From Fimbriimonas ginsengisoli Gsoil 348 (GTDB lineage Bacteria; Armatimonadota; Fimbriimonadia; Fimbriimonadales; Fimbriimonadaceae): a stretch of DNA of 64,000 bases. Where the stretch lies: contig NZ_CP007139.1 in NCBI RefSeq assembly GCF_000724625.1, forward strand, positions 2,294,001-2,358,000. Reading direction: 5' to 3'. Position 1 is the stretch's first letter. Every line of letters begins with the position of its first letter. Positions 59,600-64,000 of the stretch are shown here, piece by piece. A program made the translations under genes and the position numbers. A model generated the notes under the pieces. The model was not told the origin of the DNA, searched no databases, and saw only the letters and a list, made by a program, of their open reading frames with translations.

Positions 59600-61012
59600 A
59601 TGGCTATCCGAGAACCATTGAACGACCGGATGATCACCGGCCAGCAGACCTACGCGACGCTGGACGAGAGCATCGGGTCGCTCATTCTGAATCAGAAGCG
59701 TCACAAGAGGGCCTGGTGGATCTTCTTCGTGGTCGGCCTCTTGGGCACCGGCTTGCTTGCCACGTCGATCACCTGGCTCGTTTATAAGGGAATCGGCATC
59801 TGGGGCAACAATGTCCCGGTCGGCTGGGCGTTCGACATCGTCAACTTCGTCTGGTGGATCGGTATCGGCCACGCGGGAACGCTGATTTCGGCGATTCTGC
59901 TCTTGCTCCAACAGACTTGGCGTAACTCGATCAACCGCTTCGCGGAAGCGATGACGATCTTTGCGGTCATGTGCGCCGCCATGTTCCCATTGCTGCACAC
60001 CGGACGTCCATGGGTCGCCATCTACTGGCTCTTCCCGTACCCGAACATCATGGCGCTCTGGCCGCAGTTCCGGTCGGCGCTCATGTGGGACGTTTTCGCG
60101 GTCTCCACGTACTTCACGGTTTCGCTTCTCTTCTGGTACATCGGCCTCATCCCCGACTTCGCCACCCTTCGAGATAAGTCGAAGAAGAAGTGGATGAAGG
60201 TGCTGTTCGCGCTTCTCTGCTTTGGCTGGCGTGGCAGCAACCGTCACTGGCACCGATACGAGCAGGCGTACCTGATCCTCGCGGGTCTCTCGACGCCGCT
60301 GGTTCTGTCGGTCCACTCGATCGTGTCCTTCGACTTTGCGATCTCACAGGTGCCGGGATGGAACGTCACGATCTTCCCGCCGTACTTCGTCGCGGGCGCC
60401 GTCTTTGCCGGCTTTGCGATGGTTCTGACCTTCCTGATCCCGGTTCGTAAGGCTTACAAACTCGAGAATCTGGTGACGATGCGCCACATCGACTGGATGG
60501 CGAAGATCACCCTCGCCACCGGCCTCATCGTTTTCTACGGCTATATCCTGGAAGTCTTCTACGCCTGGTACAGCGGCAACCCGAACGAGTGGGACATGAC
60601 GTTCAACCGGCGCTTTACCGGTCCCTACTCCTGGGCCTACTTCTTGCTGATCTTCTGCAACGGAATCCTGCCGCAAGTTCTCTGGTTCCCGAAGCTTCGG
60701 ACCAATCTGAACTTCCTCTGGGTTGTCTGTCAGTTCGTCGGTCTCGGTATGTGGCTGGAGCGGTTCGTCATCATCCCGATGTCGCTCACGGCCGAATACC
60801 TGCCGTCGATGAACAAGATGTACTACCCAACCCCTTGGGACTTCGCCATGTTCGGCGGCACGATCGGGTTCTTCATCTTCTTGATGTTCCTCTTCATCCG
60901 CTTCATGCCGGTCATCAACATTTTCGAAATGAAGGTCTTGCTCTTCAATCTTCTCGGCCACAAGGACTCGCCTAACGGCGAGGTCGTCGCGGCGACGGAG
61001 GCTTCACACTAA
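59600..61012 (+). CDS. actC: Alternative complex III NrfD-like membrane subunit
   Basis: 470 aa, about ten membrane helices. NrfD/PsrC family blocks: VWWIGIGHAGTLISAILLL, FAEAMTIFAVMCAAMFPLLHTGRPW, LSTPLVLSVHSIVSFDFA, PGWNVTIFPPYFVAGAVFAGFAMV. One of two quinol-binding integral subunits. GGAGG lies 11 nt upstream of ATG, and the stop overlaps actD by 1 nt. Confidence 0.94.
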   Translation: MAIREPLNDRMITGQQTYATLDESIGSLILNQKRHKRAWWIFFVVGLLGTGLLATSITWLVYKGIGIWGNNVPVGWAFDIVNFVWWIGIGHAGTLISAILLLLQQTWRNSINRFAEAMTIFAVMCAAMFPLLHTGRPWVAIYWLFPYPNIMALWPQFRSALMWDVFAVSTYFTVSLLFWYIGLIPDFATLRDKSKKKWMKVLFALLCFGWRGSNRHWHRYEQAYLILAGLSTPLVLSVHSIVSFDFAISQVPGWNVTIFPPYFVAGAVFAGFAMVLTFLIPVRKAYKLENLVTMRHIDWMAKITLATGLIVFYGYILEVFYAWYSGNPNEWDMTFNRRFTGPYSWAYFLLIFCNGILPQVLWFPKLRTNLNFLWVVCQFVGLGMWLERFVIIPMSLTAEYLPSMNKMYYPTPWDFAMFGGTIGFFIFLMFLFIRFMPVINIFEMKVLLFNLLGHKDSPNGEVVAATEASH

Positions 61013-61566
61013 TGTCGCACGGACACGATCCCGTGGTCCCGCAGCCGTTTGGCTTGGTGGCCGAATTCGACTCCGCCGAGGCGTTGTTGGCGGCGGCGGA
61101 GAAGACGAAAGAAGCCGGATACCGGAAAACGGACGCTTACAGTCCGTTCCCGATCCACGGGCTGTCGGAGGCGATCGGGTTCCACGACGTCCGCCTCCCA
61201 TGGATCATCTTCATGGGCGGACTCATTGGATGTACCTTCGGCTACACCCTCCAGTGGTACACGGCGGTCATCGACCTACCGATGAACGTCGGCGGCAAGC
61301 CGTTGAACTCGATCCCGGCGTTCTTCCCGGTCACCTACGAAAGCACGATCCTGTTCTCGGCCCTCACGGCAGTCTTCGCCATGATGGCGCTCAACCGGCT
61401 GCCGAAGCCGTACCACTCGATTTTCAACACCCCCGGTTTCGAGCGGGCGACCCAAGATCGATTCTTCCTAGCGATCGAATCGCGGGATAAGCAGTACGAC
61501 GCCGAGGGAACCCGCCAATTTCTCCAGGGCCTTAACCCGCTCACGTTGAACGAGGTTATGGAATGA
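61012..61566 (+). CDS. actD: Alternative complex III subunit D (DUF3341)
   Basis: 184 aa. FGLVAEFDSAEALLAAAEKTKEAGYRKTDAYSPFPIHGLSEAIGF is the DUF3341 head, followed by two membrane helices (about 64-80 and 102-125). It is a structural membrane subunit. TAATG junction with actC and ATGA junction with actE indicate coupled translation. Confidence 0.93.
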   Translation: MSHGHDPVVPQPFGLVAEFDSAEALLAAAEKTKEAGYRKTDAYSPFPIHGLSEAIGFHDVRLPWIIFMGGLIGCTFGYTLQWYTAVIDLPMNVGGKPLNSIPAFFPVTYESTILFSALTAVFAMMALNRLPKPYHSIFNTPGFERATQDRFFLAIESRDKQYDAEGTRQFLQGLNPLTLNEVME

Positions 61567-62216
61567 AGGACCCACGAATGGCCAAGACCACAAGCCACAT
61601 CTCCCGCGCATTGGCCCTCGGCTCGCTGGCGATCTTCGTCGCCGGTTGCAACACCGACATGTGGCGACAGCCTCGGCATGAGCCGCTGGATGCGAGCGAA
61701 TTCTTCGCCGACGGCGCCGCAAACCGTCCGTTGGTACCGGGCTCGATCCCTCGCGGCCACCTCCGAGAGGACGCCCCGTTCTTCACGGGCATTCAAGACG
61801 GTCACTGGGTCGACAAGCTTCCGATGCCGGTAACCGCCGATTTGATCAAGCGGGGCCAGGATCGATTCCGGATCTACTGCACGCCGTGCCACGGACAGCT
61901 TGGCGACGGAAACGGCATGATTTCGAAGCGCGGGTTCGCCCTCCGGCGCCCGCCCGGCAACTACCACACGGATCGCCTGCGCAAGATGCCGGTGGGGCAC
62001 TTCTACGATGTGATCACGAACGGCTACGGCGCGATGTACAGCTATGCATCGCGTATCGAGCCGCAGGACCGCTGGGCCGTCGTCGCGTACATCCGCGCGC
62101 TGCAGCTTAGCCAAAACGCTACTCCGGCCGACGCCGACCCGGTCGAGCTCGAGAAGAGCACCCATCCCGCTCCCGCCGAAGCCGCTTCGGGCGAAGGAGC
62201 GAAGTCCGAGGGCTAA
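61563..62216 (+). CDS. actE: Alternative complex III monoheme cytochrome c lipoprotein
   Basis: 217 aa. A signal with lipobox (IFVAGC, Cys about residue 29), then the conserved MWRQPRHEPLDASEFF segment and one heme site CTPCHGQLGDGNG; a distal Met in the MPVGHF region can be the sixth ligand. It delivers electrons to the terminal oxidase. Start overlaps the actD stop; an internal ATG at 61578 is a less coupled alternative. Confidence 0.92.
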   Translation: MKDPRMAKTTSHISRALALGSLAIFVAGCNTDMWRQPRHEPLDASEFFADGAANRPLVPGSIPRGHLREDAPFFTGIQDGHWVDKLPMPVTADLIKRGQDRFRIYCTPCHGQLGDGNGMISKRGFALRRPPGNYHTDRLRKMPVGHFYDVITNGYGAMYSYASRIEPQDRWAVVAYIRALQLSQNATPADADPVELEKSTHPAPAEAASGEGAKSEG

Positions 62217-62237
62217 TCCGCTCGCGGAACGAACAAC

Positions 62238-63482
62238 ATGGCTATCACGACTCACGAAACCACGACCGGAACGGCGCCTCAACTGCGGATAAGCAGCCTG
62301 GGCCGGCCGATGCTGATTCTGGGGATTGTCCTCATCGCGATCACGGGAATAAAGCTTTTCGGGGCGGACAACCACGAAATGTACGCCTCGTACATGTTCG
62401 GGGTCATGTTCTGGATGAGCCTGACGCTTGGGCTGTTCGGAATGTCGATCCTGCACCACTGCGTGCGAGGTCGCTGGTCGGTCCCATTCGTAAGGCTGAT
62501 GGAGGCGGGCGGCGGTCCGGCGGCGCTTCTCACCATGGCCGTCCTGTTCCTGCCGTTCGTTTTGAATCCCGGCGTGCTGTACGATTGGGCCGACCCAGTG
62601 AAGCGAGCGGCGGATCACGTGATGAACCACCGAAGCGCCTACATGAATCCGATGGGCTTTACCATTCGGTACGTGGCGTTCTTCGCAATCTGGATCGCCT
62701 ACTCCTGGTTCATGCGAAGATCGGTTCTTCGCCAAGAGGCGGGTGGCGGATTCAAGCTCGAGATCAGTCGCACCGCTTGGGGGGCCGCGGGAATCGTGAT
62801 GTTCTTCCTCACGGTCACCTTTGCGCTTACCGACTGGCTTATGTCGATGGATAACCACTGGTTCTCCACCATGTACGGGACCTGGTTCATCATCATGTCG
62901 TGCGGCGCCGGCTTGGCGTTCTGCTTGATGATCTTCAACGCGAACTCGGATAAAGAGCCGTATCGAAGTGTGATTTCCCCGACCCTGACCCGCGACCAGG
63001 GCAACATGCAGTTCACCCTGACGATGCTTTGGGGCTACACCTCGCTTTCGCAGTTCCTCATCATCTGGAACGGCAACATCCCCGAGACCACGAGCTACTA
63101 CAAGAACCGAAGCTCCGACATGTTCCCGCCCGGAATGGCGAGCAACCACTGGGGAATCCTCGGCATGGCGCTCATGATCGGCCGGTTCTTCATCCCGTTC
63201 TTCGCGCTGCTGTCGCCGCGCATCAAGAAGTATCCAGAGAACCTTCGACTGGTCGGAGGCTGGATCCTTGTAATGCACTTTATCGAAATCTATCTCTTGG
63301 TGCAGCCGTCGATTCCTGGCCGCGCGATCCAAGGCCCGTTTGCCGCGCATTTCGTGTGGGACCTGCTGGCTTGGGCCGGAGTGGGCGCGATCTGGATCGC
63401 CGTATTTGCCCTGCAGACCGCGAAAGCGCCGCTGGTACCGACTTACGACCACCGATTGGAGGCGATGAAGCATGCACACTAA
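62238..63482 (+). CDS. actF: Alternative complex III second quinol-binding membrane subunit
   Basis: 414 aa, about ten membrane helices, related to ActC. Family blocks: HHCVRGRWSVPFVRLMEAGGG, DWLMSMDNHWFSTMYGTWF, RDQGNMQFTLTMLWGYTSLSQFLIIWNGNIPETTSYYKNRS and MHFIEIYLLVQPS. The 3' end overlaps the next start by 11 bp. Confidence 0.93.
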   Translation: MAITTHETTTGTAPQLRISSLGRPMLILGIVLIAITGIKLFGADNHEMYASYMFGVMFWMSLTLGLFGMSILHHCVRGRWSVPFVRLMEAGGGPAALLTMAVLFLPFVLNPGVLYDWADPVKRAADHVMNHRSAYMNPMGFTIRYVAFFAIWIAYSWFMRRSVLRQEAGGGFKLEISRTAWGAAGIVMFFLTVTFALTDWLMSMDNHWFSTMYGTWFIIMSCGAGLAFCLMIFNANSDKEPYRSVISPTLTRDQGNMQFTLTMLWGYTSLSQFLIIWNGNIPETTSYYKNRSSDMFPPGMASNHWGILGMALMIGRFFIPFFALLSPRIKKYPENLRLVGGWILVMHFIEIYLLVQPSIPGRAIQGPFAAHFVWDLLAWAGVGAIWIAVFALQTAKAPLVPTYDHRLEAMKHAH

Positions 63483-64000
63483 CGAGCCGCGAGAAGATCC
63501 GCTGGTCGAACTCGGTTACGAGATCCGCGACGTCGATTATCCGAAGACCCGGAAGGCAATCATTTACTTCTTGAGCTTCGGAGCGTTTTGCGCCGTCGTC
63601 GGATGGTTTATCTATGCCAACCGCTTTTGGATTTTCCGAGTCACCGACACGCGAGTTGGACCGCACGAAGCGCTTGCTCGCCGAATCCCGCAGGACCCGA
63701 ATCCGCTCCTTCAGGACAACGTGGGGTCGAAGGTCGACATCTCCGATTTCCGGAAGGAAGAGAGCGCCAAGCTCAATACCACCGGCTACATGGACAAGGC
63801 GCTGACTCGCGTTCATATCCCGATCGACCGCGCGATCGACCTGATCGCTCAGCGGGGAATCGTTCCCACTAACCGAACCGTCCCGGCCGTTTCGAAGGGG
63901 AACACGACCAACCAGAACCAGATGCCGACCGGGGTGCAGACGCAAACTCCGACCGAAAAACCTGGACAACCAGGTGTGCCCGGAATCGTTCAGCCGCCTG
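63472..64000 (+). CDS. Membrane-anchored hypothetical protein of the act cluster (partial)
   Basis: The frame opens at ATG 63472 inside the end of actF and stays open to the window edge (at least 176 aa). It has a short cytoplasmic N-terminus (TNEPREDPLVELGYEIRDVDYPK), one membrane helix (about 30-50), then a periplasmic part with LTRVHIPIDRAIDLIAQRGIVP, a motif I associate with small proteins next to ACIII and oxidase genes. A Gln-, Pro- and Thr-rich tail follows. Its exact role is unknown; cytochrome oxidase genes should follow. Confidence 0.75.
   Translation, partial: MHTNEPREDPLVELGYEIRDVDYPKTRKAIIYFLSFGAFCAVVGWFIYANRFWIFRVTDTRVGPHEALARRIPQDPNPLLQDNVGSKVDISDFRKEESAKLNTTGYMDKALTRVHIPIDRAIDLIAQRGIVPTNRTVPAVSKGNTTNQNQMPTGVQTQTPTEKPGQPGVPGIVQPP

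Noticed and set aside
57821-60316. 831-codon open frame on the minus strand opposite actB and actC
   Set aside because: It is the reverse-strand frame of GC-rich codons in two unmistakable genes; its protein is low-complexity Arg/Val/Asp-rich with no domain and no RBS.
61335-63479. 714-codon minus-strand open frame opposite actD, actE and actF
   Set aside because: Same reason: antisense of well-identified ACIII genes, biased composition, no recognisable fold.

Overview
The window looks like a chromosomal segment of a GC-rich, aerobic, Gram-negative-type bacterium, most plausibly an Armatimonadota member close to Fimbriimonadia. That placement is inferred from three things: a type II pseudopilin whose post-cleavage region is typical of that group, an alternative complex III operon, and a fused heme A synthase/heme O synthase. 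There is no rRNA gene, no convincing complete tRNA and no CRISPR array.

Layout. 1-10.6 kb: a large secreted heparinase-like protein, a hypothetical membrane protein, then an AT-richer stretch (about 4.5-6.3 kb) holding a tRNA-like 3' end, an HTH protein and a 34-aa membrane peptide. This is followed by a metallophosphoesterase, a pseudopilin, an orphan antitoxin, a lytic transglycosylase and a lipoprotein. 10.7-16.6 kb: a MoxR ATPase/VWA-metallopeptidase pair, a cyanophycinase-like peptidase and a homocysteine methyltransferase-MTHFR fusion. 16.6-19.9 kb: a REP-associated transposase framed by inverted REP sequences, an MFS exporter and two small genes. 19.9-28.6 kb: glycosyltransferase, YjbR protein, alpha-L-rhamnosidase, HTH_42 protein, RNase III, class I aminotransferase and a FecCD permease. 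28.6-46.4 kb is mostly housekeeping: gyrB, a DUF4143 ATPase, NlpC/P60 hydrolase, purQ, an ABC exporter, a FecE-like ATPase, Trm112-like protein-aroQ-aminopeptidase P, a degenerate ABC ATPase, photolyase, a CrtI-like oxidoreductase, rpsF-ssb and phosphoglucose/phosphomannose isomerase.

46.4-53.3 kb is an accessory block. It starts with a phytanoyl-CoA-dioxygenase fragment cut off by a dispersed repeat. It then carries, on the minus strand, a TIR-ATPase gene and a membrane ATPase-beta-propeller gene that share the same ATPase module, an S41 peptidase and a PemK/MazF-type toxin-antitoxin pair. This block is the best candidate for an undescribed signalling or defence system. 53.5-64 kb is a respiratory cluster: the CtaA-CtaB fusion followed by actABCDEF of alternative complex III and the start of a further membrane-anchored subunit. 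These genes work together in quinol oxidation and heme A supply for an aa3-type oxidase expected downstream.

The most striking non-coding feature is a set of several families of intergenic hairpin repeats. In one family the stem sequence changes from copy to copy while pairing is kept.
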